NCBI GenBank assembly: GCA_039589195.1
Contig: JBDHHV010000164.1
Location: forward strand, 1-16,565
DNA: 16,565 bases
Origin: JBDHAC01 sp039589195
GTDB taxonomy: Bacteria; Gemmatimonadota; Gemmatimonadetes; Palauibacterales; Palauibacteraceae
Direction: 5' to 3'
Shown here: positions 7,450-13,899 of the stretch, in pieces
How the letters are laid out: the number at the start of each line of letters is the position of its first letter
How positions within the stretch are numbered: position 1 is the stretch's first letter
Notes under the pieces: generated by a model
The model's input: the letters and a program-made list of their open reading frames with translations, nothing else
What the model was told of the DNA's origin: nothing
The model's database searches: none
Translations under genes and position numbers: made by a program

Positions 7450-8546
7450 GATCCACCCTCCGGAGCTTCGACGGGCTCGTCATCACGTCCGGGCCCGGCG
7501 GCGTCCTCACCCCCTCCCGCGGTCCGCTCCTGGTACGCCCGGATGATGTCTTTCACGAGCGCGTGGCGGACGACGTCGGTCTCATCCAGATAAATGAACC
7601 CAATTCCCTCGATGTCGCGCAACACCCGCTCGATCTCGAGGAGCCCCGAATCGCTACGCGGGGGGCGCAGGTCGACTTGCGTTTTGTCCCCGGTGATTAC
7701 GGTCTTCGAGTTCAGCCCCAGCCGAGTCAGGAACATCTTCATCTGAGCCGCGGTGGCGTTCTGGGCCTCGTCCAGGATGAGGAACGCGTCGGACAGGGTG
7801 CGGCCGCGCATGTACGCGAGCGGCGCGACCTCTATCGTCGTGTCCTCGATCGCACGACGCACACGTTCCGACGGCATCATGTCGTGGAGCGCATCGTAGA
7901 GAGGCCGCAGATAAGGGTCCACCTTCTCGCGGATATCGCCCGGAAGGAACCCGAGTGCCTCACCGGCTTCCACGGCGGGCCGGGTGAGGATGATGCGTCG
8001 CACGCGCTTTTGGTTGAGCGCCTCGACCGCGGCCGCCACGGCGAGATAGGTCTTCCCGGTTCCGGCGGGGCCGATCCCGATCACGATGTCGTTGGTTCGC
8101 ATCGCGGCCAGATAGCGCTCCTGACCGGGTGATCTGGACCGGATTACCTCCCGAGCTCCCGCCAGCGCGATTTCCTGCTCGGTCTCCCCCCGGCCATCGA
8201 CGATCCGGGCGCCCGAGCCACCGTCACGCACGAAGCGCTCGACATCCGCCTCGTCGAACGACCGCTCCATACGTGCGAGCCTGATCATCCGCTCGGCCGC
8301 CGAGGCCGCGCGCCCGACCGCGTCGGTACGCCCTGAGAGGATGAGCTCGTCTCGACGAAGGACCACGCGACAATCGCATCGCCGAGCCAGGGCGGTCAGG
8401 TGCACGTCGTTTACGCCGGCCAGCAGAAGCTGATCGGCCCCGGCGATCGAGAATCGGTGTTCGATGAGGTCGGAAAGTCCGGCCTCGTTCGGCTCAACGC
8501 TGATATTCGACCCCTCTGCCGTTCGGCCACCCGCGGCACAACCCAA
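7446..8546 (-). CDS. phoH: PhoH-family P-loop ATPase (probable RNA helicase/RNase accessory factor)
   Basis: This is a PhoH-like protein (YbeZ/PhoL type) with a KH-like N-terminal region and an ATPase domain. With the longest start it is 366 residues. It has Walker A GPAGTGKT (159-166), TRPAVEAGEALGFLPGD (188-204), KVDPYLRPLYDAL, Walker B LILDEAQN (256-263) and TGDKTQVDL (285-293). PhoH partners YbeY in several bacteria, and ybeY is two genes downstream here. The start is unclear. The only canonical upstream codon is a TTG at 8546 with no good ribosome-binding site. A strong AGAGGGG (8511-8517) sits 6 nt before an ATC at 8504, which would give 352 residues. No ATG or GTG opens the frame before the conserved region. 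The C-terminal 25 residues are acidic and low complexity. Confidence 0.93.
   Translation of the reverse strand: MGCAAGGRTAEGSNISVEPNEAGLSDLIEHRFSIAGADQLLLAGVNDVHLTALARRCDCRVVLRRDELILSGRTDAVGRAASAAERMIRLARMERSFDEADVERFVRDGGSGARIVDGRGETEQEIALAGAREVIRSRSPGQERYLAAMRTNDIVIGIGPAGTGKTYLAVAAAVEALNQKRVRRIILTRPAVEAGEALGFLPGDIREKVDPYLRPLYDALHDMMPSERVRRAIEDTTIEVAPLAYMRGRTLSDAFLILDEAQNATAAQMKMFLTRLGLNSKTVITGDKTQVDLRPPRSDSGLLEIERVLRDIEGIGFIYLDETDVVRHALVKDIIRAYQERTAGGGEDAAGPGRDDEPVEAPEGGS
8511..8517 (-). promoter_or_regulatory. Strong Shine-Dalgarno inside the annotated 5' end of phoH
   Basis: Read on the minus strand, AGAGGGG lies 6 nt before an in-frame ATC codon (8504-8502), just before the domain conserved in PhoH proteins. 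No ATG, GTG or TTG falls at a suitable distance in this frame. It could mark a rare AUC start like the AUU of infC, or be chance purine richness. This site decides whether phoH starts at 8504 or 8546. Confidence 0.4.
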
Positions 8547-8619
8547 GTCTCATCATACGGTTACAGCGCTATTAAGGGCGAGCCGATGGGCTCCGACGCC
8601 GCGTTCACGCCCGGGCTCT

Positions 8620-10431
8620 CTACCCCTCAGGCGAAAGCTGGATTCCCAGCTCCGTCAACTCCTCGGACGACACGGTCGAGGGTGATCCCTCCATCAGACC
8701 GCGGCCAGCCGCCGTTTTCGGGAACGCGATCACCTCGCGAATCGACTCGACCCCGACCATGGTCGCGATCACTCGATCGAGACCCACAGCAAACCCTCCG
8801 TGCGGAGGCACGCCGTACTTGAACGCCTCCAGCAGGAACCCGAAGCGGCGCTCCACTTCGTCGGCGGGGAGCCCGAGAGTCTCGAGGATCGCCCGCTGCA
8901 GCTCCGGTTTGTGACACCGGATGCTCCCGCTCGCGAACTCCATGCCGTTGTAGACGACATCGTAAGCCTGCGCCTGAACTCCGAGCGGCTCCTCGCGCAG
9001 TCTGTCCGGGTCGGTCTCCGCAGGCATCGTGAACGGGTGGTGCGTCGCCAGGGGCCTGCCCGTCTCCGGATCCGGCTCGAATAGCGGGAACTCGACGACC
9101 CACAGCCAGTGCGACCCGGCCAGTTCCGTCGCCCCCAGCTCCGCCGCGATCTCGCGGCGAAGGACATCGAGAGAAGGCGACGTCTCGGCATCGGGTCCGG
9201 CTACCAGCGCCACGAGATCACCCGGCTCGATCTCGAACTCGCGTTCCAACCTGGGAGAGGTGTCTTCTCCGATAAAACGCGCCGGGGAGCCGGTCCAACC
9301 ATCGTCGGTCCGCTTGAGCCACAGAGCACCCTTGGCCCCGTACTCCTGAGCTCGCTCGTTGTAGTGGTCGAGACGAGTGCGCGACAATGCGGTGCCGCCT
9401 TTGGCGACGAACCCGCGCACACGACCTCCGCCTTCCACCGCGGCGTCGAAGATTCCGAATCCGAGCCCGGTGAGAACGGGCGTGAAGTCGTGCAGCCGCC
9501 AGGGGACTCTCAGATCCGGCTTGTCCGTTCCGTACGTCTCCATCGCATCCGCGTACGAGAGGCGCTTGAACGGGGTGTCGAGCTCGGTGTCGAGCGTGTC
9601 TCTCCACATGCGCGCGAACATGCGCTCCGCCACTGCGAAGACGTCGTCCTGCTCGACGAAGGCCATCTCCGCGTCGATCTGCGTGAACTCCGGCTGCCGG
9701 TCTGCGCGCAGATCCTCGTCACGGAGGCAACGCGCGATCTGGAAGTACCGATCGAAGCCGGCCACCATCAGCAGCTGCTTGTACAACTGCGGCGACTGTG
9801 GGAGCGCGTAGAAATGGCCGCGCTGCGTCCGACTCGGCACGATGAAGTCGCGCGCCCCCTCCGGTGTCTGTCGCGTCAGGAGTGGCGTCTCGACCTCGAG
9901 GAACCCCTCTTCGCCCAGAGCCGCCCGCACGGCGCCCGTGGCAGTGTGCCGCACCGCGAAATGGTGCAACATCTCGGGGCGCCGAAGATCGAGTACGCGG
10001 TGCCGAAGACGCAGCTCTTCCGCCGGCAGTTCCTCCTCCGGGGGCACGGCCACGAGGATAGGCAGCGGTGCGGATCCGGCCAGTCGCTCCAACCGCCGAA
10101 CGTGGACCTCCACCTCACCGGTCGCCATGTCCGGGTTCACCGCGTCATCGGGGCGCCGGCCGACCTGGCCCCGAACCTGTACCACATCCTCGGGGCTCAG
10201 CTCGCCCGCCAGCGCCAGGCTGTCGTCCCCGGTCCACTCCGGTCCGAACGAGAGCTGAACGAGTCCCGTTCGATCTCTCAGCTGGATGAAGAAGAGCCCC
10301 CCCAGGTCGCGTCTCCGATGCACCCAGCCGGAAAGGGTCACCTCGCGGCCGGCCCAGCCCGAGTCCAGAAGCCCGCATCCCGTGTCCCGGTACGCGGTGC
10401 CGAAGGAGATCGGTGGCTCGTGAGCGCTCAT
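8620..10431 (-). CDS. aspS: Aspartyl-tRNA synthetase, bacterial type
   Basis: The product is 603 residues, full length for the bacterial class IIb enzyme, which charges tRNA-Asp in the cytoplasm. The order is an N-terminal OB-fold anticodon-binding domain (about 1-115, with GWVHRRRDLGG at 35-45), catalytic motif 1 region (about 150-185), QSPQLYKQLLM (212-222), motif 2 FQIARCLRDEDLRADRQPEFTQ (230-251), an inserted GAD domain (about 295-430) and motif 3 GVPPHGGFAVGLDR (540-553). Residue 43 is Leu, the state of discriminating enzymes such as that of E. coli; many non-discriminating AspRS have His there. This hints at a true AspRS but is one position only. The ATG at 10431 follows a GAGG by 8 nt and lies 19 bp after the VanZ gene. 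No truncation is seen. Confidence 0.98.
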   Translation of the reverse strand: MSAHEPPISFGTAYRDTGCGLLDSGWAGREVTLSGWVHRRRDLGGLFFIQLRDRTGLVQLSFGPEWTGDDSLALAGELSPEDVVQVRGQVGRRPDDAVNPDMATGEVEVHVRRLERLAGSAPLPILVAVPPEEELPAEELRLRHRVLDLRRPEMLHHFAVRHTATGAVRAALGEEGFLEVETPLLTRQTPEGARDFIVPSRTQRGHFYALPQSPQLYKQLLMVAGFDRYFQIARCLRDEDLRADRQPEFTQIDAEMAFVEQDDVFAVAERMFARMWRDTLDTELDTPFKRLSYADAMETYGTDKPDLRVPWRLHDFTPVLTGLGFGIFDAAVEGGGRVRGFVAKGGTALSRTRLDHYNERAQEYGAKGALWLKRTDDGWTGSPARFIGEDTSPRLEREFEIEPGDLVALVAGPDAETSPSLDVLRREIAAELGATELAGSHWLWVVEFPLFEPDPETGRPLATHHPFTMPAETDPDRLREEPLGVQAQAYDVVYNGMEFASGSIRCHKPELQRAILETLGLPADEVERRFGFLLEAFKYGVPPHGGFAVGLDRVIATMVGVESIREVIAFPKTAAGRGLMEGSPSTVSSEELTELGIQLSPEG

Positions 10432-10450
10432 GAAATTGCCTCGCGCGCCG

Positions 10451-10891
10451 TCACAGGCGTGGGCTCGAGCGGAAGACGCCCCCGGACTCTCCGTACGTGG
10501 GAGCCTCGCCCCTCGCGGCGTGCTTCCAATCCAGCCAGCGGGGCCACAGATATGCGGCGAGACCCAGCGATACTCCCGCCGCGTCCGCCAGCCAATCCGC
10601 GAACGACGCTTCGCGCGAGAGCAGAGCGCCCTGGTGCCATTCGTCCGCGCCGCCGAACAGCAGGCCGGCCGTCAGACACAGCCACACCGCGAGCGCGGTT
10701 CGGTACCCCGACACCCACATCGCGCGACCGAGCGTCGCTCCCAAGCCGCCGTACAACAGGAGGTGAGCCACCTTGTCCAGCGGGAGTCCGGTCCGGGCGA
10801 GGGCGCCGACCGGTAGCCGTACGCTCGTCGCGAACACGATGACGCCCATCCAGACGATGACCGGCCACCAGGCGCGTGCCGCCCGATTCAA
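10451..10891 (-). CDS. VanZ-family small membrane protein
   Basis: The 146-residue product has four hydrophobic segments (about 9-25, 41-58, 63-81, 104-117) and the VanZ pattern of charged residues at membrane ends: DKVAHLLLYGGLG (39-51), GGADEWHQ (80-87), R93 and FADWLADAAGVSLG (97-110). VanZ was named for a teicoplanin-resistance accessory gene, but most chromosomal members have no known function; none is claimed here. The start is a TTG at 10891 within TTGA, which overlaps the stop of the upstream EIIA gene by 3 bases and suggests coupled translation. aspS follows after 19 bp. The hydrophilic C-terminal tail (about 122-146) is not conserved in the family. Confidence 0.88.
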   Translation of the reverse strand: MNRAARAWWPVIVWMGVIVFATSVRLPVGALARTGLPLDKVAHLLLYGGLGATLGRAMWVSGYRTALAVWLCLTAGLLFGGADEWHQGALLSREASFADWLADAAGVSLGLAAYLWPRWLDWKHAARGEAPTYGESGGVFRSSPRL

Positions 10892-11361
10892 CCCGACTCC
10901 GCATCTCGAAGGGCCGAGAGGAACTCTCGCGCGGAGGTGGCAGCGACCAAGCTGTTCCGTAGATTTCGGCTTCGCAGGACGCGGCTGATCCGACTGAGTA
11001 TCTTGACGTGAAGACCGGCCGCCGACTCGGGACCGACGAGCATCAGGACCAGGCTGACGGGCCTCGCGTCGAGCGCGTCAAAGTCGATCGGGTCCTTTGT
11101 CGTGCCCGCCACGAGGACGAGGTCATCGACCGTCTCGCTCTTCCCGTGCGGGATCGCGACGCCCCCGCCGATCCCGGTGCTGAGGACGGCCTCGCGGTCC
11201 AGAATGGCCTGACGGATCTCGTCCTCATCCTCGGGCACGCCGCTCACGGCCGCGAGGTGCGCGCACAACTCGCCGATCACGCCGTACTTGTCGGTGGATT
11301 CGAGCGGGATCTTCACCCGATCGGGTGAGAGCAGGTCGGTGAGCAGCGGGGGTTGCGACAC
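10888..11361 (-). CDS. Stand-alone PTS EIIA-type protein (fructose/nitrogen EIIA fold)
   Basis: From the GTG at 11361 the product is 157 residues, the size of an EIIA-Ntr (PtsN) protein. It has LTDLLSPDRVKIPL (7-20), a region of KYGVIGELCAHL and the phosphorylation site GIGGGVAIPHGK (63-74), with His72 as the probable phospho-acceptor, as in PtsN. The last third (SAAGLHVKILSRISRVLRS) matches the family's helix. No EIIB or EIIC gene is nearby, so a regulatory rather than sugar-transport role is more likely (inference). The start is uncertain. The GTG lies 14 nt from an AGGAGGAG (11376-11383), which is far; an ATG at 11421 would add 20 residues, and longer readings enter rlmN on the other strand. 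It heads the VanZ-aspS-phoH run. Confidence 0.9.
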   Translation of the reverse strand: MSQPPLLTDLLSPDRVKIPLESTDKYGVIGELCAHLAAVSGVPEDEDEIRQAILDREAVLSTGIGGGVAIPHGKSETVDDLVLVAGTTKDPIDFDALDARPVSLVLMLVGPESAAGLHVKILSRISRVLRSRNLRNSLVAATSAREFLSALRDAESG

Positions 11362-11375
11362 GAGAGAAGGAACAT

Positions 11376-11383
11376 CTCCTCCT
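11376..11383 (-). promoter_or_regulatory. Ribosome-binding site of the EIIA gene
   Basis: Minus-strand AGGAGGAG is a near-perfect Shine-Dalgarno. The first in-frame canonical codon is a GTG 14 nt away, longer than usual. The ATG immediately beside it (11375) is in another frame. The site supports a start near 11361 over the ATG at 11421, which lies upstream of it. Confidence 0.55.
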
Positions 11384-11483
11384 GGAGTTCGGCGGCGCCC
11401 CGGGCTCGGAACGGAGCGCATCACCGGGGCGTAGGACAGGCCCGAAACTACACCGCCCGCAGCGGTGGCAGCAAGGAAAGTGC

Positions 11484-12596
11484 ATGTCTCGAGCGAGCAC
11501 CCCTCCATCCAACCCTGGCGCTGCTTCGCCACGTCAGACCGACGGTGCGGAATCGACGCGCCCGGAGCTCATCGGTCTGTCGCCGGAGCGGACGCGAGCT
11601 CGGATCGCAGATTTCCTGACCGAAGCGAGGGAGCCTTCCTATCGAGTCGGCCAAATCGAGGAGTGGATCTACGGCCACGGAGCCCGGACCTTCGAGGAGA
11701 TGACGCCACTCCCCGGCCAGCTCCGGGAAGCCCTCGATGCCCGGTTCTCGCTCACACCGATGCAGACTGCGTACGAGGCTCGTTCGCGCGACGGAACCGT
11801 CAAGCACCTCTGGAGGCTCGAAGACGGGGAGCAGGTCGAGTCGGTGCTGATCCCCTCGCGCGAGCGCGTGACGCTGTGTCTTTCGTCGCAGGTCGGCTGC
11901 GCGCTCGCGTGCCGGTTCTGCGCCACGGGCTATTTCGGATTCCGCCGCCAGCTACGCGCCTCCGAGATCGTTGCCCAGTACCGCGATGCGGCACGATTCG
12001 TGGCCAGTGGGGCTTCGTCCAGGCCGGGGTCGGGGAAAGCATGGCCCGGGAGAGCGCGGCGGATCTCCAACGTCGTCTATATGGGGATGGGGGAGCCACT
12101 CGCGAACCTGGACCCGGTCCTGGATTCGCTCGACGCCCTGCACCGGGGCTTCGGGCTCGGGGCGCGGCGGATCACCGTGTCGACGGTGGGGCTCGTCCCG
12201 GGGATCCTCGAGCTGGCCCGGCGGCCGGAGCCATTCGACCTCGCCGTTTCGCTCCACGCGCCCCTGCACGACCTGCGGCTCGAGCTGATGCCGATCGAGC
12301 AGCGCTACCCTCTCCCCGCACTGTTCGATGCCCTGCGCGAGTACCAGTCGCACAAGAACCGGCGCATCAGCTTCGAGTACACGCTCATCGACGGGGTGAA
12401 CGACGACCCGGCGCTGGCGGATGCACTGGCGGACCTGACGTTCGGGCTCACCTGCTTCGTGAACCTGATCCCGTTCAACCCGATTCCGGACCTCGAGCAG
12501 CGGGGCGTCGGAAACGCGGTCCGCACGCCACGCGGCCGCGACATCGCCGCGGCGTGCGGCCAGCTGCGGCTGGCCCGCCTGGCCGCGGAGACCTGA
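11484..12596 (+). CDS. rlmN: Dual-specificity RNA methyltransferase RlmN (23S A2503 / tRNA A37), shortened near the C-terminus
   Basis: This is a 370-residue radical-SAM enzyme that makes 2-methyladenosine at 23S rRNA A2503 and at A37 of some tRNAs. The iron-sulphur motif is CALACRFC (Cys139, Cys143, Cys146). The relay cysteines are present as Cys132 (TLCLSSQVGC) and Cys358 (AAACGQL). VYMGMGEPLAN (198-208), VSLHAP (255-260) and NLIPFNP (327-333) are typical. Between NPIP and VRTPRGRDI there are about 10 residues, where E. coli RlmN has about 27, so a helix and strand are missing in frame. A short insertion (about 176-192) precedes the GMGEP motif. The ATG at 11484 has AAGGA 7 nt upstream. The gene is divergent from the EIIA gene across a 122-bp gap. 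All catalytic residues remain, so activity is plausible. Confidence 0.94.
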   Translation: MSRASTPPSNPGAASPRQTDGAESTRPELIGLSPERTRARIADFLTEAREPSYRVGQIEEWIYGHGARTFEEMTPLPGQLREALDARFSLTPMQTAYEARSRDGTVKHLWRLEDGEQVESVLIPSRERVTLCLSSQVGCALACRFCATGYFGFRRQLRASEIVAQYRDAARFVASGASSRPGSGKAWPGRARRISNVVYMGMGEPLANLDPVLDSLDALHRGFGLGARRITVSTVGLVPGILELARRPEPFDLAVSLHAPLHDLRLELMPIEQRYPLPALFDALREYQSHKNRRISFEYTLIDGVNDDPALADALADLTFGLTCFVNLIPFNPIPDLEQRGVGNAVRTPRGRDIAAACGQLRLARLAAET

Positions 12597-12670
12597 CCTG
12601 GCAGCTCTCGGTCTTGCGCTCTGCTCCACATCGCAGCGTGATGGGATGTTAGATTGCGCGCCTGAGAGTC

Positions 12671-12676
12671 GGAGGT
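12671..12676 (+). promoter_or_regulatory. Ribosome-binding site of the split-barrel flavoprotein gene
   Basis: GGAGGT lies 3 nt before the ATG at 12680. This favours that codon over the second ATG at 12695, which would be 18 nt away. Confidence 0.6.
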
Positions 12677-12679
12677 CAG

Positions 12680-13123
12680 ATGCCGAGAGTTCCCATGAGT
12701 GAGGATGACGTCGTCCGCTTGCTCGAGACGTCCGAGTTGCTCCGCGTCGCATTCCACGACGGGACATCCACGTACCTGATCCCGCTGGGCTGCGTTTGGT
12801 CGAACGGGGCTCTGTACGGTGTCGCGGACCCCGGTCGCAAGACGGAGATCGCCGCCGAGCACCCTCAGGTAGCGTTCCAAGCCGACACCGCGCGGCAGAC
12901 GGGGCTCTTCGAGTGGGAGAGTGTCACGGGGCACGGCGAGTTCGAGATCGTCCTGGATCCGGACGAGGTCGGAAGAGTGATGGCCAAGCTCCAACCGTTT
13001 GTGGCCAGGGCACCGGAGTGGTGGAAGGCGGAGCAGGCTCCCAAGATGTCCACGGGCCAACTCCTCGTGTGGCGTATCCAGCCGACATCCACGACGGGGG
13101 TCCGCTACATTCCGCCCGGCTAG
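12680..13123 (+). CDS. Pyridoxamine 5'-phosphate oxidase-like (NimA-type) FMN-binding split-barrel protein
   Basis: The product is 147 residues, the usual size of a single split-barrel flavoprotein. The pattern ELLRVAFHDGTSTYLIPLGCVWSNG (19-43), GRKTEIAAEHPQVAFQAD (52-69) and WESVTGHGEFEIV (79-91) matches the NimA/PNPOx-like group: an opening strand, a Gly-Arg-Lys binding turn where flavin phosphate is usually held, and the closing strand that reads W.SV.G.G. Relatives bind FMN, F420 or haem and reduce varied substrates; the substrate cannot be read from sequence. It lies 83 bp after rlmN on the same strand and converges on the LytR_C gene. No genuine pyridoxine-pathway gene is nearby, so it is not called pdxH. 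The cofactor is unproven. Confidence 0.82.
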   Translation: MPRVPMSEDDVVRLLETSELLRVAFHDGTSTYLIPLGCVWSNGALYGVADPGRKTEIAAEHPQVAFQADTARQTGLFEWESVTGHGEFEIVLDPDEVGRVMAKLQPFVARAPEWWKAEQAPKMSTGQLLVWRIQPTSTTGVRYIPPG

Positions 13124-13155
13124 CAGCCGAGCCACCGTCGCGCCCGCCTCCCTGA

Positions 13156-13197
13156 GGAGAGGGTCGGGGGGTCTCTCGCGAGCGACCGTTGGCGCGC
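13156..13197. repeat. Solo repeat arm (type 1, end as in copy A)
   Basis: These 42 bp match the inverted right arm of copy A nearly throughout: the same outer end GGAGAGGGTCG.GGGGTCTCT, then GCGAGCGACCGTTGGCGCGC. Bases 13180-13197 are identical to 4315-4332 of copy B (18 bp). An inverted GGAGAGGG follows at once (CCCTCTCC at 13198-13205), so the piece looks like an internal-deletion derivative that kept both ends. Confidence 0.65.
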
Positions 13198-13212
13198 CCC
13201 TCTCCCATCATT

Positions 13213-13360
13213 AGGGCTGGCGGACACCCCCTCGCGAACGACCGTAGGCGCGCGCCGGGTGCACGTGAACGCATCGATGCGCTGACGAGCACATTGAGAA
13301 TCGGTGAGGTCTGCGCCGCGCGGCTTCCGCGTCGGGCGCGAGGGGGTGCCCGTCGGCTCT
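13213..13360. repeat. Palindromic repeat copy C (about 148 bp)
   Basis: The outer 24 positions pair with 20 matches (left AGGGCTGGCGGA, inverted right AGAGCCGACGGG), followed by 12 identical bases, CACCCCCTCGCG. The left arm continues ACGACCGTAGGCGCGCGC, as in copy B. The inverted right arm carries ACGCGGAAGCCGCGCGG, as in copies A and B. It fills most of the 239-bp gap between two convergent genes and ends 2 bp before the LytR_C stop codon, so it would lie in the 3' region of both transcripts. Confidence 0.8.
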
Positions 13361-13362
13361 CG

Positions 13363-13839
13363 CTACTCCGGTGGCAGCCGCTCCCGCCAGTCCGCTCCCA
13401 GGATCACCGTGGCATCGAGGAACAGATCCGCATCGATCGCGTTCGCGACGCTGTCGACGCCCAATTCGGACGCCACCTGCCGCGCCGCACCCGGGTGACC
13501 GGACCGGTTGAGGACGTACGTGATGGTGTAGTCGAAGTGATCGGCGTTCTCGGCCGAGACCACGTCGAAGCCGCGCGCGCGAAGGTGATCTCTCACGAGC
13601 GCCGCCGCACCCTTGTCACCCGACCCGTTGAGAACTTCGACCTTGAGTCGCGACTCCAATGATGCGGGCGGAGAATCCGCGGCCGATGTGCGATCCAGCC
13701 GCTCACCTCTCCACTCGATCCAGAACGACCCGACCAACGTGCCGGCCCCGATCAGGACCAGGCACACGAGCGCCATCTCGAACCGATCGGCGATCAGGCG
13801 CTTGCGTCGCGTGACTTTTCGTGTCTTCCGCCGCTTCAT
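13363..13839 (-). CDS. Membrane-anchored LytR_C-domain protein
   Basis: The 158-residue product begins with a very basic cytoplasmic stretch (MKRRKTRKVTRRKR), has one membrane helix (about 20-40), a short linker, and a LytR C-terminal domain (about 65-148) with VEVLNGSGDKGAA (67-79) and LNRSGHPGAARQVASELG (110-127). In LytR-CpsA-Psr proteins this domain follows the catalytic LCP domain; here it is alone, so no glycopolymer ligase activity is expected. Topology (N-in, domain outside) is inferred from the positive-inside rule. A good AGGAGG (13848-13853) sits 8 nt before the ATG. It follows the YqeK-like gene by 60 bp and is the last gene of the pan cluster. Its role is unknown. Confidence 0.88.
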   Translation of the reverse strand: MKRRKTRKVTRRKRLIADRFEMALVCLVLIGAGTLVGSFWIEWRGERLDRTSAADSPPASLESRLKVEVLNGSGDKGAAALVRDHLRARGFDVVSAENADHFDYTITYVLNRSGHPGAARQVASELGVDSVANAIDADLFLDATVILGADWRERLPPE

Positions 13840-13847
13840 CCCCGCTG

Positions 13848-13853
13848 CCTCCT
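13848..13853 (-). promoter_or_regulatory. Ribosome-binding site of the LytR_C gene
   Basis: AGGAGG on the minus strand, 8 nt before the ATG at 13839, fixes that start. Confidence 0.7.
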
Positions 13854-13899
13854 GTGCCGTCCCCCAGGAGCCGGCGCCCGCTCGCCGGTCGCCAACGCG

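Larger units (their letters stand above)
13124..13362. other. Convergent intergenic gap (239 bp) holding repeats
   Basis: Apart from the solo arm and palindrome copy C, only about 50 bp remain. A small inverted repeat, CCTCCCTGAGG, lies at 13147-13157. I see no rho-independent terminator with a T-tract on either strand, so the palindrome itself may serve as a two-way transcript end. Open frames crossing this gap are arginine-rich and probably not genes. Confidence 0.5.

Noticed and set aside
8580..8593. GAGCC-GATG-GGCTC hairpin after aspS as a terminator
   Set aside because: The stem is only 5 bp and no T-tract follows on the minus strand.
9109..10842. Plus-strand 577-codon open frame opposite aspS and the VanZ gene
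   Set aside because: It spans two well-supported minus-strand genes and has shadow-type composition.
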